64,000 bases of DNA from Prinia subflava (taxonomy: Eukaryota; Chordata; Aves; Passeriformes; Cisticolidae): NCBI RefSeq assembly GCF_021018805.1, contig NC_086247.1:91496140-91560139 (forward strand), read 5' to 3'. Below, piece by piece: positions 35,931 through 48,297 of the stretch. The notes under the pieces are model-generated. The model had not been told where the DNA came from. It saw only the letters and a list, made by a program, of their open reading frames with translations, and ran no database searches. The translations under genes were made by a program, and so were the position numbers. How positions within the stretch are numbered: the stretch's first letter is position 1; each line of letters begins with the position of its first letter.

Positions 35931-38289
35931 ACAGAAAGAAGGTGGCGAGCTGGGGCTCAGCGTGGCCTTTGCTCAGCACTTGTGCAGGCAGCTTGTGCAA
36001 GCATGCAAGCTGCTGCAGTGTAAACCTTCACACCTGAGTGGAGGAGGATGTGGGCTGGGATGAGCTGTGCCACCCAAATCAGCACTGCTGAGTACTCAGA
36101 GAGAGAAATGGTCAGGGACAGAGCTGGAGAGCAGGAGAGGTCATTATGATCACCAGGGTGGCCATAATGAAGCTATCACATAAAAACTCTGGCAAGAGGC
36201 TGAGCTTGTCCAGGGCAGGCAGCAGAGCTGGAAGAGGTCGTGCTTCCAACCTTTTCACTCCCTGGAGGAGCAGGAAACCACACACGGCCACTTTGAGGCT
36301 TTGTTCTATTTTTGTCCCCTTCATTTATATGCTGTGCTCTGCAGAGAAGGAGAAGTGAAGGGTTCAGTCTTGTCTGCCCCCAGTTTGCATCTGTGCTACA
36401 TCAAGATTTGTCTGTGTGTGAATCTTAAAATCTGTGTAGTGAGTTAATGGGGTCCATAATGAAGAGGTGTCTGTGTTTTCTAGATGCTCTCAGATGCGTT
36501 GACATGTAAGACTTGCCTTTTGCCTTTTATTTCTATTTCTGGTAGTTGAAAATATCCCACTAGTTGCAATGCAAGCAGCTTGTACCTCATATGGCTTGGG
36601 TTTGTTGCCCTGCACTTTCCTGTGGGGAGAGGCTCTGGACCTCAGTGCAGAGGCTGCGTTTTTATCAGCAAAATGGCTTCAATGCGCAAATGGTGTGAAG
36701 GGAAGCTCAATTTTCTGTTTCCAAAAAGTGCAGGGATCACCCAGACTAAAAGGATCGAGGTGTTTCCAGAGGCACACAGACATTTCTGTGAGGGCTGCTG
36801 TGCCTCCTGGGAGGTTTGAGTCCCGTGGATGATGCCCTCCTGCACTGCTTTGGCACAAGAAGCCTGCCAGAAGTCAGTCCGCTCCTAGCAAGATCAAAGA
36901 AGAGCTGCCACTGATTTTTAAGGCTGCATGGCTACTGACTAGAGCAGGTGTGCAAATCATTCCTAGGGATCATGCTTTATTTCGGTTACAAGAGTAAAAA
37001 TAGCGTTATCCTCTCAGAAAGACAATTTAAGTCTCTCTCATTCTTCAAGCTAAGCAAAGCCCTTTCTTATCATATCCTTTTCTTGATCACTGTTTCCTGA
37101 ACAAAGGTAGGTGAGTATGGGGGAGCAGGACTGTCTGTATTTTGACTATGTAGCAATGCAATGTTGTTAAAAGTGTGGATCAGGCAATTGGATCAATAGA
37201 AGAAAAAATTATCCAAAATTTCCACGCAAAACTCAGTGACACAAAAAGATCAGCTCTCTGTCAGCTCAGGGCCTTTTCATGTCCTCCCTCCAATGATGCA
37301 AGCAATATCATTAATTCCTCCTGGGTGAAAGTGTTCCTAGAAGTGAGGAACAGCAGACAGAGCAAACTGTCCTGGTGACCCTGTTTCAGTCCTGGCCTCA
37401 TCTGCACAGTGGTGCCACGCTGGTGTTATGAAAAAGCAGGTTCCAATGCAACACTGCTGCCCATGCCGAGGAGTCTTGGATGCCTCTGCTCTTCTGCTCA
37501 GTGATGGAGGAGCCAGGACTGGCACCCTTCAGCAGGGTAGCTGACGAGGGCAGCTCAGGCCCTCTGTACCGTGACAGGATTCTCAAAATAAACCCTGCAG
37601 ATGGCTTTTGGGGAACCCACTGCCCTAACAGAGAGACTCCTGGCCTGTACAAGCTCTTCCCTGCCTTCAATCCTCGTGGTCATCCTCCAGTGGCACAGAC
37701 ATAACGAGCTCACATCTCGGTTGGATAGTTTTAACCCTTGGGTTGTTCCTGGCACTGAAGTCTATCTTTCTGCTCCTGTTTCTGTTCCACGAAAAGGCAA
37801 GTGACGTTTTGCCCATTCCATGGGTGGGTTGTGAAGATGTAAAGCACTTTGGGGGAGATAAGTCCTGCAGGCATCCTATTTTGCAGAGCCTTGTGCCTCA
37901 CTCTGGGTTTGAAAGCGCTGAGATCTGCCAGCCATCTTTCCAAGTCAGGAGCCCAAAGCATCTGCGTGGAGTGGGACTGGCATACCTTGGGCACGGTGCC
38001 GGGGAGATAAATGTGACAAAGGGAGAAGGAAAAGTGATGCCACCTCACTTTTTCCCATCTCCTTTTTTCCAGATGGCAGGTTTTGCTTCTTTCCCTGTTG
38101 CAGAGGTAAGGGAGGGCAGCAGCGGCATGGCCAGGCTGCCCCTGGGGTCATGGCAGCTGCTGTGACAAAGGAGAGCATGGTAGGCTGGCTGGATCAGGGA
38201 GTGTGCTTGCAGGAGGCAGCAAAAGTTTACATTTGCGAGAGCAAAGTGAAGAAGCGTGGGATTCGAGAACACTGGGTGCTGCCATACAA
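35931..38289. other. Non-coding sequence, no gene seen
   Basis: Mixed composition. Overlapping open frames of 60-140 codons at 37400-38170 on both strands reflect a G+C-richer patch. The longest, 37743-38165 plus (140 codons), has no recognisable domain. No RNA gene or transposon was identified. Confidence 0.42.
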
Positions 38290-38700
38290 GCACCATAGCC
38301 CCAAGTCTAATGGGTAATAGAGTCATTAATTCTGCTGATTAACTTGGCCTTGGGGTTCATGGAAATGACATCCACCTCCTTTCTTTTTTTTTTTTTTTTT
38401 TCTTTTTTTTTTCTTTTTTTTTTAAGCTCAAACTGTGGAACGAGGGAGCATAAAAAAACAAGCTAATTAGAGAGAAATCAGGAGAAAAGAAGCAGGGAGA
38501 AAAGAGAAGACAGTCTGAGCATTAATGAGACTGATTTGGGAAGAGGATGTGACAAGCTCTTCAAAAGCATTATTGTCAAATGTGTCACTGTTTCATAGAC
38601 GGCTACTGCTACCTTTGAGCTTCATGCTGATAGTTAATGATTTGAAACTATAAAAAGATTGAAAAGGTAAAAGAGAAAATGGTAGACTCGACTGGATTTT
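38290..38700. promoter_or_regulatory. Candidate conserved enhancer-like element, split by a T-rich tract
   Basis: Both sides of the pyrimidine tract at 38379-38423 look conserved in style. The left has TCATTAATTC and CTGATTAACTTGG near 38320-38350. The right has TAATTAG at 38464-38470, CATTAATGAGACTGATTTGGG near 38520, GCATTATTGTCAAATGTGTCA near 38568 and TTCATGCTGATAGTTAATGA near 38620. The sequence is complex and non-coding, and the CpG in CATAGACGGC is retained. It is one of the two strongest enhancer-like blocks by eye. Confidence 0.35.
38379..38423. repeat. T-rich pyrimidine tract
   Basis: A 45-bp run of T with a few C interruptions. It lies inside an otherwise complex block and is probably a slippage-prone insertion. 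Confidence 0.85.
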
Positions 38701-39714
38701 AATGAGAGTCCCCCCTTCCCACTTTTCTCTTTTTCCCTATGAAGCAGCCTTGGAAAGTAGAAAAAAGTTGTTTCCCCCTGCCTGCTTGTTCTCTCAAGGC
38801 AAAAAAATGTTTACAAAGGAGAAAGGAGAGTGCAGAGGTCCATCTGTCTCGCTCTGACCACCATCCATCTTCCCTTCCTCAAACCCTCAGCTCTCCCATT
38901 CACTGTCAAGCAGTGGTGGGGTTGTGGTTATACAGGCAGAGGACTGACAAAAATAAGCTGAGATTGATGGAAGAGACAGCTATAGCTCTTGTTTGTTTTT
39001 TTGTGACGTGCTGAGCAGAAGCAGTCTTCACACTGTGAAATGTAACAAAGAAATCTAAAGTGATTACACAGGTTCATTTGTCAGTATCACTGCTCCAGCT
39101 ATTGCTGGAGTGCAACAATGAGATGACAAGGCATTTATTGCTGATGGTTGGTTATTAGCCGCATTATAGGAAACATTAGCACAGTCTAGGATACATAGAC
39201 CAGGGAGACAATAGCTTTCTGGGCTCCACACTCAGCAGGGTAGCCTTGTCATTAAATTCGGTGGCACCAATTTAATCTTTTTTTAAATAAATTGAAAGGA
39301 AACTTTGAAAACTAAGTCTGTAACCCTGCATTTACCTTAAGACTGATCAGCACACTTTCTTTGGATGCTACATTTTGTATCAGAAAAGCTGCACAGCCTG
39401 GCAGGCCAGCAAATCTAAAACATGCAGTGGAAAAGCCTTGTGATATGTGGCCTCTTGGCTGATCCCGTCACTGCCTTCCAGCCCTGACCTCCAAAATGCC
39501 CCTCTGCCACTGAGGTAGACCAGGTTCTTCCTCAACCAAGTTGCAAGCAAACATACAAGGAGAAAAGGCCTCTGTAAACTTTTGCTGGGACCTTTGTCTT
39601 GCTCTTACCTTTCCCAGACCTGTCCATTTTTTGCGTGTCTTGCCTGGCTCCTTTAGGGTCAGGTCTTAGTATCTCTCCCGTCCTTGCAAATGGCCCTGTA
39701 GAAGTCACCCTAAG
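38701..39714. other. Non-coding sequence, no gene seen
   Basis: Unique-looking DNA between an enhancer-like block and a CR1 fragment. No gene or RNA was found. Confidence 0.45.
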
Positions 39715-40232
39715 TCATAGGATTGTGGAATGCCCTGGGTTGGAAAAGACCTTAAAGATCATCTAGTTCCAATGGCCCCTCCAGGAGCAGGGACAGCTTC
39801 CACTAGAGCAGATTGCTCAGAATCCCATCCTGACTTTAAAAAATATTTTCAGGAATGGGGCATCTGCAACTTCTCTGGGCAACCTTTTCCAGTGCCTCAC
39901 AACCCTACTGGTAAAGGATTTCTTCCTAATATCTCATCTAAAGCTACTCTCAGCTGGAATCCATTCTCCCTCGTCCTGTCTCTACTTGCCCTTGTATAAA
40001 GTCCCTCTCCATCTTTCATGTAGGCTCCTTAGGTACTGGAAAGCTACAATTTGTTCATCCTGAAGCCATCTCTTCTCCAGGCCGAAAAGTCTGAGTTCTC
40101 TCAGGCTTTCCTCATAGGAGAGGTGCTTCATCCCTCGGATCATTTTGGTGTCAGTCACCTGGACTTGCTCCAGCAGCTGGGGACTCCAGAGCTGGATGCA
40201 GCGCTTCAGGTGGGGTCTCACCAGAGAAAAAA
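39715..40232 (-). mobile_element. CR1 LINE 3'-end fragment, minus strand
   Basis: This copy has the CR1 tail signature (TCATAGGATTGTGGAATG) at the left, then TTGGAAAAGACCTTAAAGATC, TTCCAGTGCCTCACAACCCT, GATTTCTTCCTAATATCTCA and TGGGGTCTCACCAGAG at the right. The minus-strand reading shows the last part of ORF2 (RPHLKRCIQLWSPQLLEQV). It is a 5'-truncated copy of about 0.5 kb and is better preserved than the one at 35.6 kb. Confidence 0.93.
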
Positions 40233-43200
40233 AGTCTTTGACGGTGAGGGCCGAGTATGGAAAGTAAAGGTTTGGCATGCATGGGACGTGACTGGATGAC
40301 TGCCATGTTTATTAAGCCATAAAAGAACGTGCCTGTTCTGTGGCAAAAGCTGTGTTTGCACAGTGGTGTGAAGCCAGCCCTCAGTTCTGGGGTGAAGCGC
40401 CTACTTTTTGTAGCCTTTCAGTACTGGGTTTTGCAGCAAAACTAAAAATTCTTCTGGTGGCTTGTTCTTTTCAAAGAAGGTTTTTCATTATATAATTCAT
40501 TTTCTTATTAACTCAGTCAGTGAGTAATATATTCCCTGTTCCATTTTTTTCTGACACTCAGCTTCAGTTTATTTTATGCTACCATCAGATTTCCAGAATG
40601 CCCCAGATTTTGGCACTGACAGCACTTAAATAAACTGAAACAGTTGTCCTGGGAAAGTTGGAGGTTTTGACAGCTGCATGAGGGATCATGGGACTTCAGC
40701 CCGTAAAATATCAGTGTAAGGGGAATTACAATGTTTTAAAAACCACTATCACTTGATAACATTGTAAATAGCAACAGGAGCTGTATTTGAAAAGATTCAG
40801 GCCAAACCCAAGTACCTTTGAATGTAAAAAAGAAATTTTGCTGGAATTTCTTCATCACCAGGTTTATGTGAATAAGATGTGGTTTGATTTTTTTTGTTAT
40901 GAAATTTATCGTAACCTGTGTCCTATATACTCTCTGCCTATCAGCAAATTTAATCTAAACTGTTTGTTCTAGATTCATTAAGGAGAGAAATAACCTGAAA
41001 AGATCCTGCCAGACTCAGGCCCTTAAGATTCATAAGTCAGGTTGTAAATTTTATAGCATTTTTGAGGTTAAAAAGGTGGTAATTTTTTTCTAAACTGTGT
41101 TCACCAAATGTGTGTGAGAAAATTAATACTGTCAGATCTCTTACATTTATTGAGCAAGATGATTATTCCCCCCACTAGACATACTTTGGGTCACATCATC
41201 TATCTCTACACAGCAATGAATTTTGCCTTGAACTACCCAAACAATATTGTTTCCTGCAATTTCAGCATCACTGTGCCATTCTCTCGTTATTTCTGTTCTT
41301 GTGTTAATTTTGTCTTTACTTCCAACTTCCTGCTGAAATCTTGTGATTTCAGTGAAATCTGAAAGTACAGGGAACTGATGGCATTGTAAATTGGTTTCAA
41401 TTAAAGAATGTGTGCCTGCTGAGCTGGGGTCCCTTGAAACAAATATCCCTTGTAAGATGGATAGATAGCAACACCTGTGATCCAGCTTTCAAATGAGGAA
41501 ATTTTGTAAAAAGACCAGAGCAAATAATTCAATTCAACAAAAATATTAAACATCACAACAGTGATAGTAATAATTGTAGTAATAATAATATCATGTCACT
41601 CCAGACATGAGAGAGTTTGAAAAGGTAGCCATTAGGTCTAAATCTATGGTGGCAATTCAGATTCAAATAATAATAAAATATCTTTTGAGGCCATAAAGCT
41701 TGAAACTTGTCACAGAAGAGGCATCAAAACTCTCAGAAAAGAAAGCAATCTCTATTTGAGAGCACACAGGCATTTCTAACGAGTAGGGTCTGATGAGTCA
41801 GCATTTCAGCTACTGAGTTAATGCAGCATTTGGCAGCTAAGCTAGAAAAAAAGAGTATAAAAAAGCCCTTTGGCATGAACTTTGCTTCTGAGATATATGC
41901 AGTGAGTGTATCTCTGAGGAGTGGGAAGGTTTTTGAAGTTATAACAGAGGCTGTTTTAATTTGGGGCAGGCTCATTAAGGAACATGGTTTAAAAACATAG
42001 ATTTTGTTCCCTCTGGCTGTACACTGTGCTTCACACTAAACTTGGCAAAGACAAAATACAATCCAAGAGAAGGTATCTGTATTGTAAGATAAAATGCTTC
42101 AAAGACTGCCTGCTTTGTGGCTGGCTCAGATCAGATAAGGGCTGCATCTATCGTACCCTCCTCGTGGTGTAAACCAGAGCTAGAGGTCTTAAGGGGTATG
42201 CTAAGATGATGTGTCAAAATTTAATTTAAATCCTACTGCAGTCAAAAAGGCCAAATATTTCAAAACATTAGATGTTTAGCAGCAGTTGGTGCCAATGGAG
42301 TTTTGTTGCCTGGAAGGGAAATGGTGGAAAATGACATAAAGAAGCAGTTAGCAGCCCTGCGTGTTGGTGCCACCTATTGTCACAGCTGTTCCACTCAGGC
42401 AGAGGCACACCTTGGTCTTTGTAAAGGCTGAGCTGTGTTGCTGCTTGCTCTTCTCACAGTTCCCACATGGAATGTTAGGGTTGGCTTTCGATATACAACT
42501 AATGGAGGAAGGGCAGTGTCTGCTTTTCAACTGAGTCTGAAATGTTAGACTAAAACTTGGACTTCAGATCCACAAGAATTAGTACACCAGAGAGCTGCAA
42601 GTAACTGATGACTCACTTATAGGAACTGGATTTTTAAAAAAAAGTAAATTGCTCTTTCCCTTGGAGGATGCTAAAGTTTCAGAGTAAAGTATTGACCAGC
42701 TATCCATTACAAATGATACACAGGTATTTCAGACAAAGGATTTTATTGTTACAATTAATCATTATTTGTGTCATGACTGAACCTCTGAAGACCTAGTGAA
42801 ACCAGATCACTGATGAACCAGGCCCAACAAATACTAAGAATTCATAGCTTAAATGCACAAGAGAGCCATGAGAAAGAGCTGTCTTATAAAAGCAACACAG
42901 CGAGCTGCTGTGGAGAGAACACCCAGCCTGAAAACTGCAGCTGAGTCCTTGTGGCAGCCCTTGCCTGAGCAGCATAATTGATGCCCTGAGCTAAGCCTTG
43001 ATGAGGCTGCAGGACCCAGGTTAACTTCTCTGCCCAGCACTGGGCTGGAGAACATGGTTGAGTGGCTTGGAGGTGGCACAGCAGCCTTTAGCATGGTGCT
43101 GTGTGTGTTTGTGCACCCGTAGCACATCCACTCCGGCAGCCAGCCGGCCCTGCAGGGCATCCCTCCTTCCCCTGGGCTGTGTTTGCCTTCCCGTGTGCAT

Positions 43201-43753
43201 GTGCAGAAAACACCAGTGGAGGAAAATCAAAGCAATGAACAAACAGTCAGAGCTGACCCTGAATGTTTGTGGTTGGTAGATTAAAACAAAGCTCATTGCA
43301 GCAGAGTTGCTCAGGATGACCCTTGGATTTTCACTTTTAAAGGTCAGATGGTGAAAACCAGTGCTTTGGTGCTTGTAGGAAGGAGAGTTTAGCTGTAAGG
43401 TCACTTTGTTTTCACACTCTCAGAAATGTTACCTCCACCCTTCACAGGGAATGTAAATCAAGGAAAAAACCACCCAGCAGGGTTATCAGGGTAACACTAA
43501 ATCAACACCAGCTGCAGCTGCTAGGGGTGAATGTAAAATTTACAGTGAGGCATATGTCTATTGCTACTGAGCGATTAGCAGTATTTTCAATTAAAACATG
43601 CAAAGACCAGGATGATTTTTAGTTTAGTGGTCTAAATAAAAGCAAACTTAGAGGCCAAACTAATGCAGGTTTTTAATTCAGTGTTCATAGTGTGTCTAAA
43701 TCAGGACCATTTTGCAAGCTGGAAGAGAATAGGGAGGAGGGCAAACTTTCCTT
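40233..43753. other. Non-coding sequence, no gene seen
   Basis: Mostly A/T-rich, unique-looking DNA. An AT-rich trinucleotide-like patch lies near 41565-41592. No gene, RNA or further repeat family was recognised. Confidence 0.45.
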
Positions 43754-43777
43754 TCAGCAGTTTTAAAAAACTGCTGA
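43754..43777. repeat. Perfect 11-bp stem hairpin
   Basis: The arm TCAGCAGTTTT and its exact reverse complement AAAACTGCTGA are separated by two A residues. The structure could form a tight hairpin; a rho-independent-style terminator has no meaning in this nuclear context. Confidence 0.85.
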
Positions 43778-46529
43778 CTAAAATCTGCATCTATCATCTT
43801 GTTATTGAAAAGTATAAGTAAAAGGTGAGAGAAAATTGTGTCTGATATGGGGTGTTTAGTTGACAGACAGCTCATTGTAACAGATGTGGCTCCTTTTAAA
43901 TAGCACCGTAAATGAGATCCCAGAAAGACAAGGACAAAGGCTAGGAGAGAGCACTTAGTCTAATTAGACAGAGAAATCCATTTCCGTTTTAACTGAATGC
44001 TTCTCTGAATGTGCAGAGATTTCCAAGTTATGAAGCACAAGCAAAGGATGGAGGCTACAGCTATCAGTTCATAATCTGCAAGGCATGGAATAATAATGGT
44101 CCTCATTTTTCAAGCACTGATCTTCAGTAGTTTGTTAAACCTGCACATCAACTCCTCACTAAAGCACCTGCAGATTAATGGCATGCTAGAAAGCTTTTCA
44201 TCTGGTGTGTATGCAGGGAGAAATTGTAAAGAAAGCAAAGAATGGCCTTAAAATTTGTTCTGTTAAAAAAAGAAACCACAAAAGAAAGGACTGGTAGTCC
44301 AGATTTTTACTTGTGCCAGACTTGCAGGAGAAATAAAAATTAAGACACAGAAAAAAAGACACAGAAATGGCACTGTGGTTTCTATAGCAATCAGCACTCT
44401 AGTCTTGCCATGCCTTTCTGTGTGTGCTTTATGCTTGCCACAAGATATTTAAGGCAGGACCCCTCTCACCCGACTTCAGCTCCTTCACTGCAAGTCATTC
44501 ATATATTACTGCCCTTATAAATATACATGACCCAAAGTTTTCCAGGATCCTCCTACTGTTAACTTTGGGAGAGAGAGGCATCTCCAAAGTTTGTTTTGTC
44601 TTGTCTTGTCCAGGGCATGTATCTGAGTCTGGCACCTCTAGAGGGTTAATCTGTCAACCTGTTGCCCTGTACTGACTGTAGAGGGCAAAGATTAGCATAT
44701 TAACCATTTCAGGTTAGCAGATGTGCTTCCAGACAGAGAATTAGGTTGTGATTTTATGAGAAGTGATTTTGTGCTTCTCTCCAGAAAACGCTGAAAAATT
44801 TTCACCAGAGGTCTGTGTACTTGGTTATGTTAGATCTTTCTCTGTTCTACCCAGAAAGGAAGGGGAGGAAACCAGAAAGGGAAGCTCATGGAAATGGAGA
44901 GCATGACTAATTTTGGTTGACTGTTTTTGAGCTGAGCAGGCAGCCAAATTGTAGTGCCTTGGACATTATGTGCAATAACCAGGTATCCAGTCAAGTAGTT
45001 TTGATGCAACATTTGTGTTTTTCTAAATAAGTAATTCGGCTTTCTTGGAACCTGGGGAATCAAATGAATGGAAAACGTTTCTCAGCCCTTACTTCCTTAC
45101 CTCTTCTGCCAGCATTTCCCTGATGTCCTTGAGAGCCTTTATTTGCAGTCCTGTTACAGAGTTTATGCAAATCTTGGTTTTGCTGGTGGTTTTGGATATG
45201 TTTTTCTGCCCCTCACTAATAAGTAGCATGTGCTAAGAGGGCAGTAACAGTGAAGACAGGGCAATGTGGTTTTCAGAGAACCATGGGAACTCAAAATCTG
45301 TGGGTCATCTTTAGTCTGGCTGCTGTCATATATTGAAGCCTGAGCTGCAGTGCATTTTCACTGCTCTTGCCCATGCCAGCTGCATTGACCAGGAGGGATA
45401 GGCCTACATTAGTGAAAGACTATCTAAAAAGTCTGGCAAGAGAGTGAAGTGAGGAGAAATAGAAAGCAATTGTTTTCTCCAAGGGAAAAAGTATGAACTT
45501 CCTTTTCCTGAGCCAGCACCTCTTTAAAAGAGTAGGAGTGGGAGCAGGGAACGATAAGCCCTGCTCCTTCCTACATCTCCAAATATAGGAAGAATGTCTA
45601 GGATAGAAATATAATTTTAGGGAGGATTTGGTACTTCTGAGCTGTGCTCCTTGCATGTACAGGAACGTTTCATTAATTTAAAGGGAAAAGCAAAACCTCT
45701 TGTCAGTATGACAACAGCAGCTTTCTAGATGGTCTAAGGAATAGTGCAGTGTCTTAGTAACATATGAGCCAAACAAATACTGGGTTTTTTTGAGCGTAAG
45801 ATCTGCCAGACTCTTGCCAGCGGTGTTTAACAGGCAAATTGCTTAACAACTACAGGATGGGTTCTGCAACTGGGATCTGTGCAGGTGCAGGCTCCTGGTT
45901 ATAGGCCAGGCAGATTTTGCAATGCCACTGGCTAAAATTATTTTTAAAGGAAAACATGATCAAACTGCATTTGCTTCCATATGTGTGTATACCCAGTTTA
46001 TATACAGACACCTTTACGTGTGTGTGGGCATGTGCAAACACAGGTACATGTGTGTTTGAACTCTACAGTGGCAGTATTTGGAGCAGCATAAAAATCTTGC
46101 CAGCATTGCTGGTGATGAATTAATCCCAGTGGACTGAGTTTAGTTTGATGACTCTGAAACTAAGCAAAGTCATCCTCAGCCCTGAAGATTAGCAGCACAT
46201 AAAATGATGAAATAATGTGTGTTAGAAACTCAGCAACTTTTTTTGTCTTTTCAAATGGTATGGGATAACATGGGCACAAAAGTGTATTGCAAGCATGGGT
46301 CAAGATACCAAGCTCAGCTGGATTTCTCCATGAACGTGGGCAGGTAGTTGAGCACACAAGACAGTATTTTCCAGACCTAGGAGCTTGTGGACTTCATTTG
46401 CTTACAAAGCCACAGAATAGGAAATGTACAGAGTTATTTATCTATGATTTTGATCAGACACAGCCTTAAGTGAGATACTAAGAGAATTAGCCATGGAATA
46501 GATTTCGGTGACAGATGTCCTGTGCTCTG
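43778..46529. other. Non-coding sequence, no gene seen
   Basis: Unique-looking DNA with a short direct repeat of AAGACACAGAAA near 44345-44370 and a TG-rich patch near 45978-46052. No gene or transposon could be supported. Confidence 0.45.
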
Positions 46530-46770
46530 CTGTTATGTAAAAAGCTACCTTACCTTCTCTGTCAGCTGCGATATCTGGCTATAATTAGACGTAATATCTG
46601 TCAAATAATTGGTTATGCACATTTTGATTAATTTCCTGAGACAACTCCACTCCTGTGCCACTTCTCAATCTCCCTGTGATTTTTAATTTTCTCATTTGGG
46701 GAGAATTTTCAGTTAATTAGACTCCAAAATCTTGCAAACAGCTCTGTAGACATATGCGGTAAGAATTATT
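46530..46770. promoter_or_regulatory. Candidate conserved enhancer-like element
   Basis: The block contains TAATTAG at 46582-46588 and again at 46714-46720, a MEIS/TGIF-type CTGTCA near 46598, CAAATAATTGG, and TTTTGATTAATTTCC near 46623. Sequence is complex and non-coding. The twin TAATTAG sites in about 140 bp suggest homeodomain input, but conservation is unverified. Confidence 0.33.
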
Positions 46771-47339
46771 TCTTTATATTGGTGAGATCTTGGTATATGT
46801 GTTGTATGAGTATATATAATATTAATACATATAATATGTAAGCAATGCATGGTAATCTTAAGAAGTGTCCTCTAAGTTGTATAGCATGTTGCTACTGAAA
46901 ATGGAAAAGAAAAACTATGGTAAAGAATGTTTTGTGAAAGTTTAGTTATGCTATGAAGAAGGACTATAACAGTCAAGGAGTGGTGTAAGCCTGCTTTGCT
47001 GGTTAGTCATGCTTCAGCCAGTTAAGATTGTGAAAGATGTTTTTGGTGAGATGAAATGTTTTGAAATGCGAGGCTTGTTCAGCCCATTGTGGATTTGTTA
47101 TATACATTTAATTTTCTTAGAAAAGGAGTTAACCAGAAGGCTTCCTAGAATCTTGAATTCGGTATATCTGTCAGGCAGTGATGATTAACCTCTTCAAAAT
47201 GTAAAATCATAACAAGCAAGAGGAGAACACACGCTTTAAAAAAAGGTGTTGTCCTAGGCACAAGACCAGCTGAAAGACAGGGAAGAGGTGTGGATAAAAC
47301 CAAGGAAATCATTCCCCAGTCTTCTGCAGGGCTACTGCT
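46771..47339. other. A/T-rich spacer, no gene seen
   Basis: The part at 46795-46850 is very A/T-rich with TATAATATTAATACATATAA-like sequence. Nothing else is evident before the CpG-rich island. Confidence 0.5.
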
Positions 47340-47612
47340 TCGATAGCATCTGTGTGTGCTGCGTTGGCAGGCGAGCTGCCCGAGGGGCTGCAGTCATCTC
47401 CAGCGGATCCACAGGTGTTGGAGCGCGGGGCTGGCTGCGGATCCGTGCCAGGCTCCCGGTGCGCTGCCCGGCTGCGCTGCCCCAGGCTGCGCTCGGGCAG
47501 GGGAGCGGGCGGCAGCTGCAGTGCCAGTCCCGGCCCTCCCGCCGGCAGCAGGCACTGGCATGCCAGCCACGGCGCTGGCCTGGGGAGCCTCCAGGCCCAG
47601 GCAGGGCTCGAG
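47340..47612. promoter_or_regulatory. Short CpG island-like segment
   Basis: About 270 bp are strongly G+C-rich. By hand I count about 22-23 CpG dinucleotides between 47340 and 47612, against almost none in the kilobase on either side. In vertebrates such a segment usually marks a promoter or first exon. It contains two BamHI-like GCGGATCC words 40 bp apart and several CCGGC/GCGCTGCCC words. Open frames run through it on both strands (for example 47356-47793 plus, 145 codons), but they are alanine/arginine-rich products of composition and no known N-terminus is visible. Confidence 0.5.
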
Positions 47613-48281
47613 ATGGAGAGGTGCTTTTCTGTGGCTTTGTATGGATAAGAAACCATTAAACATCCGATGCTTCTCTGGAGTAAGGGTAACTGGAGAAAAA
47701 GCGGGGTTTTATCTTTTTCTTTCAGCACTCCCTTTTGGGCACACAGTAGTAACTGCAGCCTACCCCAAACGTGCTGTTATATCCAAGCAATAGTGCAGTA
47801 TCTTTATGGAGCATATACTGCTGATTATCCCTCCTTATAAAAATTTTGAATGAGATCCACCTGCATTTTGGCAAAGATGCAGGTCAAACATCTTAAGCAT
47901 TATATCAAAGCTCACCATGAATTCTTGGGCCTTTTAAAACACTTTGGAGACTTTTACTGATTTGAAAGGTGCCAAGATTTTTCCAGAATATGTAAAAAGA
48001 CTTGAATTTGATATCACCATTTGATGTTAAGCCTCTTCTCAATCCAATCTCTACTTATTTTCTATGTGAGTTCATCCTCCTACATGGAGAAGGCAGAGTT
48101 TTTACTCCAGAGCTGACCTTGGGATGGAGTCACTGTGACCAAATCTTGCTGGGTATAGGGATTTCCCTGCTGACCTGCAAGTTGTTCAGGAGATGGAGCC
48201 TGCAGAGGAACCCTGGGATTAACTCAGAAGGCAAGGCAGTGAGGCTAAGCCTCCTTTGTTCTTCCTGGGGTGATGAGCAGG
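47613..48281. other. Non-coding sequence downstream of the CpG island
   Basis: A 172-codon plus-strand frame begins at 48002 and ends at 48520. It is among the longest non-repeat frames in the window. It has no recognisable domain, is not in phase with any frame of the CpG island that I could justify, and is treated as unproven. Confidence 0.35.
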
Positions 48282-48297
48282 GTGCACAGCTGTGCAC
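48282..48297. repeat. Perfect 16-bp palindrome with central E-box
   Basis: GTGCACAGCTGTGCAC is its own reverse complement, with two GTGCAC (ApaLI-type) ends and a central CAGCTG E-box. It may bind a bHLH dimer, or be chance. Confidence 0.85.

Noticed and set aside
43754..43777. Hairpin read as a transcription terminator
   Set aside because: Stem-loop terminators of the bacterial type have no relevance in avian nuclear DNA.
47356..47793. 145-codon frame through the CpG island as a first coding exon
   Set aside because: The alanine/arginine/proline-rich product follows from base composition, and frames are open on both strands at once.
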